A DNA stretch of 64,000 nt, taken from contig JACQTO010000149.1 of assembly GCA_016210745.1 (NCBI GenBank), positions 1 through 64,000 of the forward strand. Direction: 5' to 3'. A program made the translations under genes and the position numbers. This document shows positions 45,732 through 54,359 of the stretch, one piece after another; position 1 is the first letter of the stretch; each line of letters begins with the position of its first letter. The stretch comes from Betaproteobacteria bacterium (GTDB lineage: Bacteria > Pseudomonadota > Gammaproteobacteria > Burkholderiales > SG8-39). The notes under the pieces are model-generated. The model saw nothing but the letters and a program-made list of their open reading frames with translations. It was not told the DNA's origin and ran no database searches.

Positions 45732-46376
45732 CTAGCCCTGTCCTGTCAGTCCGTGCTCTACCGCGAACTTGACCAGGCCCGCGAGATCGGCGACGCCAAG
45801 CTTTTGCATGAGGCGGCTGCGGTAGGTTTCGACCGTCTTGGGCGAGAGGTGCAGCGCCTCGGCGATTTCGCTGCTCGATTCGCCCTCGACCACGCCCAGC
45901 ATGACCTCGCGCTCGCGGGGACTCAGGCTTTCCAGGGGACTGGTGCTGCGATGTTCGCGCACGTAGCCGTCCACCACAGCGTCGGAGACTTTCTTGCTCA
46001 GGTAACGGTTTCCGGCGTGCACGGATCGCACGGCCTCCACCACTTCCGAGCCAGCGCATTCCTTGAGCAGGTAGCCGAGCGCTCCGGCCTGCAAGGCGCG
46101 AAAAATGTGCTCGACCGTGGAATACATCGACAGGATGATGACCTTGGTCGACTCGCAATAGTCCCGGACCTGAGCTGCGGCCTCGATGCCGCCGAGTTCG
46201 GGCATGACGATATCCATGATCACGATGTCCGGTGCCAGGCGCTTGGCCTCGCTCACCACTTCGCGTCCATTGACTGCGGTTCCGATTACCGAGATACCCT
46301 GCTCGCGTTCCAGAATGGCCGTCAGCCCGTCGCGCATCACGGCATGATCGTCGGCAATCAAGACCTTGATATCCAT
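45732..46376 (-). CDS. NarL/FixJ-family response regulator
   Basis: 214 residues. REC (1-120) has acidic pocket ADDH and phosphoacceptor in IVIMDIVMPELGG; the C-terminal LuxR-type HTH (about 150-210) has LSPREREVMLGVVEG and LSPKTVETYRSRLMQKLGV. It is the partner of the HisKA_3 kinase 13 nt upstream. Targets are unknown. The 255 nt between it and cheR contain no gene but include a TTGACG motif and GTGATATTCCTCAC, a loose dyad that could be a regulator site. Confidence 0.93.
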   Translation of the reverse strand: MDIKVLIADDHAVMRDGLTAILEREQGISVIGTAVNGREVVSEAKRLAPDIVIMDIVMPELGGIEAAAQVRDYCESTKVIILSMYSTVEHIFRALQAGALGYLLKECAGSEVVEAVRSVHAGNRYLSKKVSDAVVDGYVREHRSTSPLESLSPREREVMLGVVEGESSSEIAEALHLSPKTVETYRSRLMQKLGVADLAGLVKFAVEHGLTGQG

Positions 46377-46389
46377 GGCCGGGCTCTCG

Positions 46390-48630
46390 CTACGCGATGG
46401 GAATTTCCGCTGTCACCCGCGTTCCGGCTCCCGGGGCGGTATCGATATGCAGGCTTCCGCCGAAGGCCAGGGCGCGCTCGCGCATGGTGAGCAGGCCCCA
46501 GGTCGGCTTCGAATCGGTCCCGTTTCGGGCTGCGGGGTCGAATCCGATTCCTTCGTCGGCAACCTCGATTCGCGCGCGATCCGGGAATACCGCCATGGCG
46601 ATCCTGATTTGAGCGGTCTTCGAATACTTGACGGCGTTCATGAGCGCTTCCTGCGCGATGCGCAGCAGCGTCGACTCGACATCGCCGGGCAACCGTTGGG
46701 CGGGTTCCGTTCCAATCAGCGCGCAGGCTATTCCGGAGCGTTGGCTGGTCTCGTGCGCCAACCAGCGCAGCGTCGCGAACAAACCGTATTGGTCCAGCAT
46801 GGGAGGGCGCTGGTTGGCCATGAGATCGCGGACTTGTTCCGAGGTTTGTTCCAGCAAACCCAACATGTCGTCCAGGCGCCCCTCAGCCTTGGCTCTGGAA
46901 TCCTTCGAAAGCTCGCGTTCCATGAGTTGCAGATGCAGGTGCAGCGCGGACAGGTTTTGTCCCACGCGGTCGTGCAATTCCTTGGTGAGGCTGCGCCGTT
47001 CGGTTTCCTGGGCATGCGCCAAGCGCCGGTAGGCTTGTCTCAACTCCCGAGCCGAGCGCTCCAGCGCCGCCTCGAACCGCTTGCGCTCGGTGACGTCCAT
47101 GACCAGCGAGGCCACGCCGATAGTCTTGCCGTCCGGATCGACGAGCGGCGTGTTGAACCACTCGCAACTGAGCGTTCGCCCGTCCCTGGTGCGGTTTTCA
47201 TTGGAGGACCGGCTCCCATGCTGCGTGACCGCGCTTTGCAAGGCGTTCTCTGACGAACCGGTACGGGACTCGGGCAGGATGAACGACCAATGCTGCCCGA
47301 TGGCCTCCTCGCGGGAATACCCGAACAACCTGAATGCCGCCGGATTCCAGTCCCGCACCCGGCCATCGACGTCGAATTCGATCACGGCGAGCGGTGTCTG
47401 CTGGACATGCAGTGCGAGGCGCTGCCGCGAAAGGCGCGATTCCTCCTCTGCCTGCTTGCGTCCGGTAATGTCGAGATAGACCGCCACCGATTGCTTCGGG
47501 TGAGAGGCCGTGTCGCGCGGCAGCGTGGCATTGACGAGAACCCAGACGGTAGTTCCATCCTTGCGAAGGATGCGCTTTTCAAAGTTGAGGGAAGCGACCT
47601 CCCCGGCAAAGAGACGCCGCGCACGCCGCGCATTGCGTTCGCGGTCCTCCGGGTGCGTGAGGTCGAAGATCGTCATGCCGAGCACCTCGGCGCGACTGTA
47701 GCCGACGATCTCGCAGTAGCGGTCGTTGACGCGCACGAGGCGCCCGCCGGGGAGATCGGCCTGCGCCAATCCCACCGCGGCCAATTCGAAAAAGGCCCGG
47801 TACTGCTCCTCGCTGCGGCGCAAGGATCCCTCCGCTTTATTGCGATCATTGATTTCGCGTTGTAGCGCGGCGGCGTGCTCGCGCTCGCGTTGGAGCGCGC
47901 CTTCGATGGTCTCAGCCATGGCGTTGAACTGCTTCGCGAGCAGCGCCATTTCGTCGTTTCCTTCGATCGCAACCCTGTGGACAAAATCGCCTCGCCCGAA
48001 CGCGCTTACACCACCGATCAAGGACGATATCGATCGGGTGGTCTTTATGGTTGCAGGCAGGGTTATCGCGACCACCAGTGTGAGAAACAAAACCACCACG
48101 GCTGCCATCGCGGCTGCGGCCTGTCCGCGCAGCGCATCGATTCTTTGATGCGCCTCGACGGCAATCAACTCCGCGCTCGACAGCAATTTTTCGATTTCCA
48201 GTCGCATCAGGGAGTGAACGGCGCCTTCAACGGCGTCGAACCGCGCCATATCCTCGGCGCCAGCCGCCCTCTTCCGCGCCGTGATTCTCTCGACATGGTT
48301 TTGCCGCAATCTGGCGAACGCCCGGTCTGCGTTGTCCAGGGAAATTTCCAGGGAACGCACGGCGCCCAGGGCGTTCAGCGACTTCACGCGTTCCCTTATC
48401 CTGGATATCTGCAGTTGCCACTGCCGTTCGATTCGCGGTTGCGAAATAGCCGCGTATTCGTGCGCCAATGAATGGAGGGCGGCGATTTGCCCGACGAGAA
48501 TTCGCCCCGCGTCGCTGTCCTCCTCGCCTTGTCTCTGACTTTCCTCGAGCAAGGCGTAGATTGCGCCGATGGCGGCGATCATGATCGCCGTCAATGCCAG
48601 CGCGAAGTAAAGGCGAGTCGAAATCTTCAC
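46390..48630 (-). CDS. Membrane histidine kinase, HAMP-PAS-PAS-HisKA_3 (NarX/DegS type)
   Basis: 746 residues. TM1 is about 8-27, a helical periplasmic domain about 28-168, TM2 about 170-193, then HAMP (about 195-255), PAS-1 (about 265-395), PAS-2 (about 400-525), HisKA_3 with the histidine in TKELHDRVGQNLSALHLHLQ, and HATPase with DEGIGFDP and WGLLTMRERALAFGG. Its start overlaps the stop of the upstream binding-protein gene by 4 nt (ATGA) and its stop is 13 nt from the NarL-like regulator. The three genes therefore form a sensory unit in which the binding protein probably presents a ligand. Confidence 0.92.
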   Translation of the reverse strand: MKISTRLYFALALTAIMIAAIGAIYALLEESQRQGEEDSDAGRILVGQIAALHSLAHEYAAISQPRIERQWQLQISRIRERVKSLNALGAVRSLEISLDNADRAFARLRQNHVERITARKRAAGAEDMARFDAVEGAVHSLMRLEIEKLLSSAELIAVEAHQRIDALRGQAAAAMAAVVVLFLTLVVAITLPATIKTTRSISSLIGGVSAFGRGDFVHRVAIEGNDEMALLAKQFNAMAETIEGALQREREHAAALQREINDRNKAEGSLRRSEEQYRAFFELAAVGLAQADLPGGRLVRVNDRYCEIVGYSRAEVLGMTIFDLTHPEDRERNARRARRLFAGEVASLNFEKRILRKDGTTVWVLVNATLPRDTASHPKQSVAVYLDITGRKQAEEESRLSRQRLALHVQQTPLAVIEFDVDGRVRDWNPAAFRLFGYSREEAIGQHWSFILPESRTGSSENALQSAVTQHGSRSSNENRTRDGRTLSCEWFNTPLVDPDGKTIGVASLVMDVTERKRFEAALERSARELRQAYRRLAHAQETERRSLTKELHDRVGQNLSALHLHLQLMERELSKDSRAKAEGRLDDMLGLLEQTSEQVRDLMANQRPPMLDQYGLFATLRWLAHETSQRSGIACALIGTEPAQRLPGDVESTLLRIAQEALMNAVKYSKTAQIRIAMAVFPDRARIEVADEGIGFDPAARNGTDSKPTWGLLTMRERALAFGGSLHIDTAPGAGTRVTAEIPIA

Positions 48631-49673
48631 TTGATGATGGTCACGGTTGCGGGGCTCACCGATCTCAGCGGATCGGCGCGCACGTAGTCAAGAAAGTCCG
48701 GGACCACTTGGGCATCGGTGCGACGGGTGCTGATCAGCCACTTCGCTTCGTCCTCCATGGCGGCGATGAGCGCCTGGCTCAGCGATAGGCGGAAATCGAG
48801 CGATTTCCAGGTGTTCTCGACGATTTGCCTGTCGATTCCGGTATGCCTGGACACGGCTTCGGTCGCCTGGTCGGGGTGTGCTTGCATGAACCGCTCGGCT
48901 TTCTTGATCGCCTGCAGGAATTTCGGCAACAGCTCGGGCCGGCGCTTCGCCAACTCCTCCCGGACCACGATCAGCCAGGAGGTCGAGTAAAGCGGATTGC
49001 CGGGAAATACCAATGCCCGTTCGCCCAGCCTCGCCTTTGCCTCCGAGACCAGCGGCTCCCAGGCGATGAATGCGTCGATGTCTCCCTTCTCCAGTGCCGG
49101 CACGAGCGAGGCGAGCGCCATCGAAATCGCCTTGATATCCGCCTCGGCGATTCCGTGCTGGCGCAGCATGTTGCCGAGATAGTAGTCGATGGAGGTGCTG
49201 CCCTCGGGTATTCCCACCCTTCGGCCTTTCAGGTCCGCCGCAGTGCGGATCTTTCGGTCCGAGCGCACGATCACGCGCTGGCTGCGGTTGGAATAGATCA
49301 TGTCGCCGATCACCAGGAAACCGCTGCCCTCGACCGGCGAGAATCTTGACCGGTCGAGCGCCGCGCGCACGACCGGATATTCGGATGCGGTGGCGATATC
49401 CGCCTTGCCTTCCAGCAAGTTCTTCAGCGACTCCACGCCCGTGCTGTTGCGCTTGAAGGCGACCTCCAGCCCCTGCTCGCGAAAGAAACCCTGCGTATAG
49501 GCGATGATCGAGGGGGCGTCGCCGGCAAAATCGGCGAGGGTAACGGTGATCTTGTCCGCAGGCGGGCGATCTTCCGGCGCGGACCAGAAATAGGCCGCCA
49601 CCGCCAGCATGGCAAGCGCTGCCACGATCCAGGCCCTGCGGCCGTTTGGTTTGGTCCTTCGGGGCGCATTCAT
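48627..49673 (-). CDS. Periplasmic substrate-binding protein, NrtA/SsuA/TauA (NMT1-like) family
   Basis: 348 residues. A signal-anchor or signal peptide (about 14-32) follows a basic N-terminus. The binding domain has DAPSIIAYTQGFFREQGLEV, the SIDYYLGNMLRQHGI segment after RRVGIPEGSTS, and AFIAWEPLVSEA, all typical of sulfonate/nitrate/thiamine-precursor receptors. There is no ABC permease or ATPase beside it; instead it is coupled to the histidine kinase gene. It may act as the sensing subunit of that kinase. Ligand unknown. Confidence 0.85.
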   Translation of the reverse strand: MNAPRRTKPNGRRAWIVAALAMLAVAAYFWSAPEDRPPADKITVTLADFAGDAPSIIAYTQGFFREQGLEVAFKRNSTGVESLKNLLEGKADIATASEYPVVRAALDRSRFSPVEGSGFLVIGDMIYSNRSQRVIVRSDRKIRTAADLKGRRVGIPEGSTSIDYYLGNMLRQHGIAEADIKAISMALASLVPALEKGDIDAFIAWEPLVSEAKARLGERALVFPGNPLYSTSWLIVVREELAKRRPELLPKFLQAIKKAERFMQAHPDQATEAVSRHTGIDRQIVENTWKSLDFRLSLSQALIAAMEDEAKWLISTRRTDAQVVPDFLDYVRADPLRSVSPATVTIIK

Positions 49674-49872
49674 TTGTCTTCCCGCGCTTTCGAGTCCGGC
49701 TGCGGGCCTCCCGATCTGCCGCCGCGTTCATGGATCCAGCTCTCCCCGGGCGACGACTCAAACGAGCATAGTCGCTTAGGAAGTCGAACTCAAGCGACAG
49801 CACGAAGGGCCTTGACCGCACGCTTGCGCACTGCCGGTCGTTCTCCTATGCTGTCCAAAGGGGGGACTGCAT

Positions 49873-51345
49873 TTGAACGTACTTCTGGTCTATCCGCGCA
49901 GTCCGGACACATTCTGGAGTTTCAGGCATGTCCTGAAATTCGTTTCCAGGAAGGCTGCTTTCCCGCCGCTCGGGCTGCTTACCGTGGCGGCGATGCTGCC
50001 GCGCGGCTGGAACCTGAGACTGGCCGATCTCAATATCGCGCCGCTTGCCGACGAAGCATTGCATTGGGCCGACTGCGTATTCATGAGCGGCATGATCGTG
50101 CACCGGGAATCGGCGCATGAAGTGGCGGCCCGCTGCGCCTTGCTCGGCAAGCCCGTGATCGCCGGCGGCCCGCTATTCACCACCGGGCACGAGGCGTTTC
50201 CGGAAATTCCGCATTTCGTCCTGGGCGAAGCCGAGGACGTGATTGGCCTGCTGGTCGCCGACCTGGAACGCGGCGCGCTGCAGCCGCTCTATCGCGCCGC
50301 CGGCTGGCCCGATTTGCGCAACACGCCGGTTCCGCGCTGGGACCTGATCAACCTGCGCGACTACGTCACCATGCCGGTCCAGTTTTCGCGTGGCTGCCCG
50401 TACAACTGCGAGTTCTGCGATATCTGGGTTACCAATGGACGCGTCCCGCGCACCAAAGCCCCGGCGCAGGTGGTGCGCGAGCTGGAGGCGTTGCGCTTGG
50501 CGGGCTGGCGCGACATGGTCTTCATCGTCGACGACAATTTCATCGGCAACCGCAGGCGCGCGCGCGAACTGCTGCGCGAGCTGATTGCCTGGCGCGAGCG
50601 GGTGAGGCCGGAGATGGGCTTTCTTACCGAGGCCTCGGTCAATCTCGCCGACGACCCGGAGCTGTGCGAGCTCATGGTGAGGGCCGGATTCAAAAAGGTG
50701 TTCCTCGGCCTGGAGACGCCCTCGGCCGAGGGACTCGATGAGTGCGGCAAGCGGCAGAACAGCAAGCGCGATCTGTCCGCCACGGTGAAGACAATTCAGC
50801 GCGCGGGCCTCGAGGTAATGGGCGGATTCATCGTCGGTTTCGACAGCGATCCCATGGACATCTTCAAGCGCCAGTTCGAATTCATTCAGCAGTCCGGCGT
50901 GGTGACTGCCATGGTGGGACTGCTCAACGCGCTGCCCCAGACGGACCTGTATCGGCGCCTGACGCGGGAGGGCCGGATCCTTGCCGACACCTGCGGCAAC
51001 AATACCGATGCCGCGATCAATTTCATCACCCGGCTGGACCGGGATTTCCTTATCTCGGGCTATCGTGAGCTGATGCGCAAGCTCTACGAGCCCCGGCACT
51101 ATTACCGGCGCATCCGCATTTTCCTGCGCAGCTACGTTCCGCAAGGCCCGACGACGCGGATTTCGGCCGCCGAAGTCAAGGCATTCCTGAGATCGCTCTG
51201 GGTGCTGGGCGTGTGGCAGTCGGGCCGGTTCAGTTATTGGGCTCTGTTTTGGTCGACGCTGCTCTCCAGCCCGAAGAAATTTCGCGCCGCGATGGAACTG
51301 TCGATCCTCGGACTGCATTTTCGCCGGGTTGCCGGCAAGCTCTGA
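49873..51345 (+). CDS. B12-binding domain radical SAM protein (DUF4070 type)
   Basis: 490 residues, TTG start after a strong AAGGGGGG site (initiating MNVLLVYPRSPDTFWSF). The N-terminal cobalamin-binding-like domain (about 1-140) is followed by the radical SAM domain with RGCPYNCEFCDIW (CxxxCxxC) and FIVDDNFIGNRRRARELL; the C-terminal DUF4070-like region contains GFIVGFDSD and YRRLTREGRI. Such enzymes methylate or rearrange unreactive carbons; relatives include hopanoid methylase HpnP, but the substrate here is not known. Stand-alone, transcribed against the two clusters on either side. Confidence 0.87.
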   Translation: MNVLLVYPRSPDTFWSFRHVLKFVSRKAAFPPLGLLTVAAMLPRGWNLRLADLNIAPLADEALHWADCVFMSGMIVHRESAHEVAARCALLGKPVIAGGPLFTTGHEAFPEIPHFVLGEAEDVIGLLVADLERGALQPLYRAAGWPDLRNTPVPRWDLINLRDYVTMPVQFSRGCPYNCEFCDIWVTNGRVPRTKAPAQVVRELEALRLAGWRDMVFIVDDNFIGNRRRARELLRELIAWRERVRPEMGFLTEASVNLADDPELCELMVRAGFKKVFLGLETPSAEGLDECGKRQNSKRDLSATVKTIQRAGLEVMGGFIVGFDSDPMDIFKRQFEFIQQSGVVTAMVGLLNALPQTDLYRRLTREGRILADTCGNNTDAAINFITRLDRDFLISGYRELMRKLYEPRHYYRRIRIFLRSYVPQGPTTRISAAEVKAFLRSLWVLGVWQSGRFSYWALFWSTLLSSPKKFRAAMELSILGLHFRRVAGKL

Positions 51346-51407
51346 CAGGTAAGACGTTAGGCTTCACTTAGCCCAACGATTGCTCTGGTAGATATCCGAG
51401 GCTTCGC

Positions 51408-51552
51408 CCTCTTTGCTCGGTTGCGCCTCCTTCCCATTAAGGGCCGCGCCGAGCCGGCGGCGAAGACCAGGGCCTTTATCTGGGCTTCGCCGTTGGCGAG
51501 GGCAGCGCGGAGCGCCGCGGCACAGGGAAGGAGGCGCAACCGAGCAAAGAGG
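51408..51552. repeat. 28-bp inverted repeat with nested stem
   Basis: Perfect 28-nt arms (51408-51435 and 51525-51552) begin CCTCTTTGCTCGGTTGCGCC and enclose 89 nt. Inside, GGCGGCGAAG and CTTCGCCGTT segments form a second imperfect stem around a CCAG/CTGG hairpin. The whole 145-nt unit could fold into a long branched stem on either strand. It lies between the radical SAM gene and the convergent GNAT gene, where it may end transcription, but its size is more like a MITE. It is unrelated in sequence to copies A-E. Confidence 0.75.
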
Positions 51553-51590
51553 CCGGCGCTGCTTGCGCGAGCAAGTCGTTCAACAACCGA

Positions 51591-52076
51591 TTACCAGCGC
51601 GGACTCGCCAGCACCACCGAGGTCGCGATCTGCCGCTCGGGTACACCCCAGTATTTCTTCAGCAGGCGCTCGGTGTCGGCGCGCTCGAGCAGCCGGTAGC
51701 CGTGTTGTTGATAGAACCGGATGGCCCAAGCTGCATCGGCCCAGGTTCCGATGAGAATGGATTTGGTAGTCAGGCTCTCGAGATGGCGCAGCAATTCGCT
51801 TCCGATGCCGCGATTGCGATCGCGCGTGCGCACGTAGGCGTGACGGATGAGGTCGACTTCGCCTTTGTCCTGTATGCCCATGACTCCGGCCAGCGTGCCC
51901 TCGGACTCGAATCCCCAGAACACCACCCCGTGCTCGATCTCCTCCTTTAGCTCGTCCAGCGGCATGTAGGGTTCGTGCCAGCGGTCCTGCGGTATGACGC
52001 CTTTATAGGCCTGCGCCGCGTCGTTGACGATTTCGAAGATTGCGCCCAGATCGTCGCGCGTGCATTGGCGAATCAT
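51591..52076 (-). CDS. GNAT family N-acetyltransferase
   Basis: 161 residues with the GNAT fold: MIRQCTRDDLGAIFEIVNDA start, motif A with VRTRDRNRGIGSELLRHLE (acetyl-CoA P-loop), and AAWAIRFYQQHGYRLL near the C-terminus. The start at 52076 overlaps the sirtuin stop by 4 nt (ATGA). Acceptor substrate unknown. The physical coupling to a deacylase suggests a reversible acylation pair, though many small GNATs act on metabolites. Confidence 0.88.
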   Translation of the reverse strand: MIRQCTRDDLGAIFEIVNDAAQAYKGVIPQDRWHEPYMPLDELKEEIEHGVVFWGFESEGTLAGVMGIQDKGEVDLIRHAYVRTRDRNRGIGSELLRHLESLTTKSILIGTWADAAWAIRFYQQHGYRLLERADTERLLKKYWGVPERQIATSVVLASPRW

Positions 52077-52906
52077 CTTGTCTGTTCTCCGAAAAGAGAT
52101 TGGGCGATTCCGCGGATGCCCTCGAGCCCGGCCATGCGCAGTCCGAATCCCTTGCCCGAAGGAACATCGGGCTCGGTGGGATTGATGCGGATCAGCGTGC
52201 CGTGGCTGGCTTCGCCGAAATGCCGCACCGAAGGGATCGCAGTGCCTGCGCCCACTTCGATGGCAACGGGACGCCTGATTCCGCCGAACCACGCTTGGAG
52301 CGCCTCGTGCTGCTCGCGCGTGCGCGAATCGATCCATCCCCAGTCGCCGAACATGAGGATGTTGGGCCGCGCCAGGCTCCCGCAGCGGGGACAAGTTGGC
52401 AGCGAGGAGCGAAGCAGGCAGTTCTCAGCGTCGATCTCGGGCGCGAACTCTGTTGCGGGCCAGATATCGGCTGAGCAGCCCTGCATGCATTGCAAGTGGT
52501 GAATAGAGCCGTGGATTTCGCAGACGCGCTCGGAATCGAACCCGGCTGTTTGAAATTGACCGTCGACGTTGCTGGTGAAGACGAACGCGCCGCCGGGCAT
52601 CGACGCGCCGATTTTCTTTAGCAGCGCGAAACCTTCGTGCGGTACGGTACGCCGATAGAGCGCAAGGCGATGGCCATAAAAACCCCAGGCGAGCCGGGCA
52701 TTGGATTCGAAAGCGGCGGGACTGGCGATCGACTCGAAAGCGATCTTGGCGCGCCCGAGAGCCGGATAGGCGCGCCAGAATCCCTGCGTGCCGCGGAAAT
52801 CCGGCAATCCGGAATCGACGCCCAGGCCTGCGCCCGCGGTCACCAGCAGGCCGTCGGCCTCGAGGATCGCTCTAGCGCAGCGGCGAAAGACGTCGGCGCC
52901 GGCCAT
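52073..52906 (-). CDS. Atypical Sir2-family NAD-dependent protein deacylase
   Basis: About 277 residues from the ATG at 52906 (5 nt after the gcvPB stop); an ATG at 52960 would overlap gcvPB. NAD motif is GAGLGVDSGLPDFRG (usual GAGxSxxSGIPDFRS). The usual TQNIDxLH reads TSNVDGQFQ. The catalytic histidine is kept in CEIHGSIHHLQC. Zinc cysteines are CMQGC (CxxxC spacing) and CPRC. It would remove acyl groups from lysine with NAD consumption, but the altered NID/LH motif places it outside the well-studied CobB class. Fifth gene of the gcv operon by position. Confidence 0.85.
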   Translation of the reverse strand: MAGADVFRRCARAILEADGLLVTAGAGLGVDSGLPDFRGTQGFWRAYPALGRAKIAFESIASPAAFESNARLAWGFYGHRLALYRRTVPHEGFALLKKIGASMPGGAFVFTSNVDGQFQTAGFDSERVCEIHGSIHHLQCMQGCSADIWPATEFAPEIDAENCLLRSSLPTCPRCGSLARPNILMFGDWGWIDSRTREQHEALQAWFGGIRRPVAIEVGAGTAIPSVRHFGEASHGTLIRINPTEPDVPSGKGFGLRMAGLEGIRGIAQSLFGEQTR

Positions 52907-52910
52907 CGGG

Positions 52911-54359
52911 TCAGCTAGCGCGCCAAACGAGGTCGGGCTCGCGCGCGGCCCTGACTTCATCGACCCGCCTCACCGGCGTCGAATGCGGCGCGGTTTTCAC
53001 GACTTGGGGATTCTCCCGCGCCTCGGCGGCGATTTCCCGCATCGCTTGAACGAAGTGGTCGAGTGTTTGCTTCGATTCGGTCTCGGTAGGCTCGATCAGC
53101 AGGCATTCGGGCACGAGCAGCGGGAAGTATATGGTGGGCGCGTGTATGCCCTTGTCGAGCAGGCGTTTGGCAACATCCAGAGCGCTCACGCCGGTTTCAT
53201 CCTTCAATTTCTTCAGCGTGACGATGAACTCGTGGCTTGCACGGCGGCGCGGATAGGCGAGCTCGAAGCCCGAGCGCAAGAGCTCGGCCATCAGGTAATT
53301 GGCGTTGAGCACCGCGTAGTCGGCCACGCGGCGCAGGCCCTCGCGCCCGAGCAGGCGCGCGTAGGCGTAGGCGCGCAGCAGCACGCCCGCGTTGCCCATG
53401 AACGCCGAGAGCCGGCCGATCGTCTGCGGCAGATCGCGTTCGTCCATCCAGCGGTAGGCTTCGCCCTCGCGCGCGACTACCGGGACCGGCAGAAAGGGCG
53501 CAAGGCGCGGCGCGACCCCGACGGGTCCTGCACCGGGTCCGCCGCCGCCGTGGGGCGTGGCGAAAGTCTTGTGCAGATTGAGGTGCACGACATCGAAACC
53601 CATGTCGCGCGGTTTGACGCGCCCGATGATGGCGTTCAAGTTGGCGCCGTCGTAATAGAGGAGGCCGCCGGCGTCGTGGACGATGCGCGCCACTTCCGTA
53701 ATTCCGGCTTCGAACACCCCGAGGGTCGAGGGATTGGTGAGCATGAGCCCCGCCGTGTGCGGGCCGACCGCCGCGCGCAGCGCTTCCAGATCGATCCTGC
53801 CGTCGCGGTCGGTGCGCACTTCGCGCATGCTGCAGCCGGACATGGTTGCAGTGGCCGGATTGGTTCCGTGCGCCGCATCGGGCACGATGATCTCGGTGCG
53901 AAGCTCCTCGCCGCGCGCTCGGTGATAGGCGCGGATCATCGCCACCCCGGCGAATTCCCCTTGAGCGCCGGCCATGGGCGAGAGCGATACCGCGGCCATG
54001 CCGGTGAGTTCCTTCAGCATCTCCTGCAGCTCGAACAGGCAGGCGAGGAACCCCTGCCCCGTGCCCGGGTGCGCCAGCGGATGGCGCGCAAGAAACGCGG
54101 GCAGCATCGCCGCCGCGTTGCAGGCGCGCGGGTTGTACTTCATGGTGCAGGAGCCGAGCGGATAGAAATGCGTGTCGATGGAGAAAGTCTTTTGCGACAG
54201 GCGCGTGTAGTGGCGCACCGCGTCCATCTCCGAGACCTCGGGCAGGAGGGGCGGCACGCGCCGGCGCAGATGCTGCGGGATGGCCGGCGCATCGGCTGGC
54301 TCGTGCGGCAGTTGCGAGCCGCACGCGCGACCGGAAACCGAGCGCTCGAATATCAGCAT
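52911..54359 (-). CDS. gcvPB: Glycine dehydrogenase (decarboxylating) subunit 2
   Basis: 482 residues. PLP-binding lysine in [18 protein letters not shown]; other marks are SCTMKYNPR and [17 protein letters not shown]. With GcvPA it forms the P protein, which decarboxylates glycine and loads the aminomethyl group onto lipoyl-GcvH. Its ATG overlaps the gcvPA end by 7 nt. The P protein is split in two chains here rather than the single approximately 950-residue chain common in Burkholderiales and enterobacteria. Confidence 0.95.
   Translation of the reverse strand: MLIFERSVSGRACGSQLPHEPADAPAIPQHLRRRVPPLLPEVSEMDAVRHYTRLSQKTFSIDTHFYPLGSCTMKYNPRACNAAAMLPAFLARHPLAHPGTGQGFLACLFELQEMLKELTGMAAVSLSPMAGAQGEFAGVAMIRAYHRARGEELRTEIIVPDAAHGTNPATATMSGCSMREVRTDRDGRIDLEALRAAVGPHTAGLMLTNPSTLGVFEAGITEVARIVHDAGGLLYYDGANLNAIIGRVKPRDMGFDVVHLNLHKTFATPHGGGGPGAGPVGVAPRLAPFLPVPVVAREGEAYRWMDERDLPQTIGRLSAFMGNAGVLLRAYAYARLLGREGLRRVADYAVLNANYLMAELLRSGFELAYPRRRASHEFIVTLKKLKDETGVSALDVAKRLLDKGIHAPTIYFPLLVPECLLIEPTETESKQTLDHFVQAMREIAAEARENPQVVKTAPHSTPVRRVDEVRAAREPDLVWRAS

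Noticed and set aside
51408-51552. A tRNA or tmRNA in the nested-stem repeat
   Set aside because: No T-loop, anticodon-arm geometry or CCA end can be placed; the arms are far too long and perfect.
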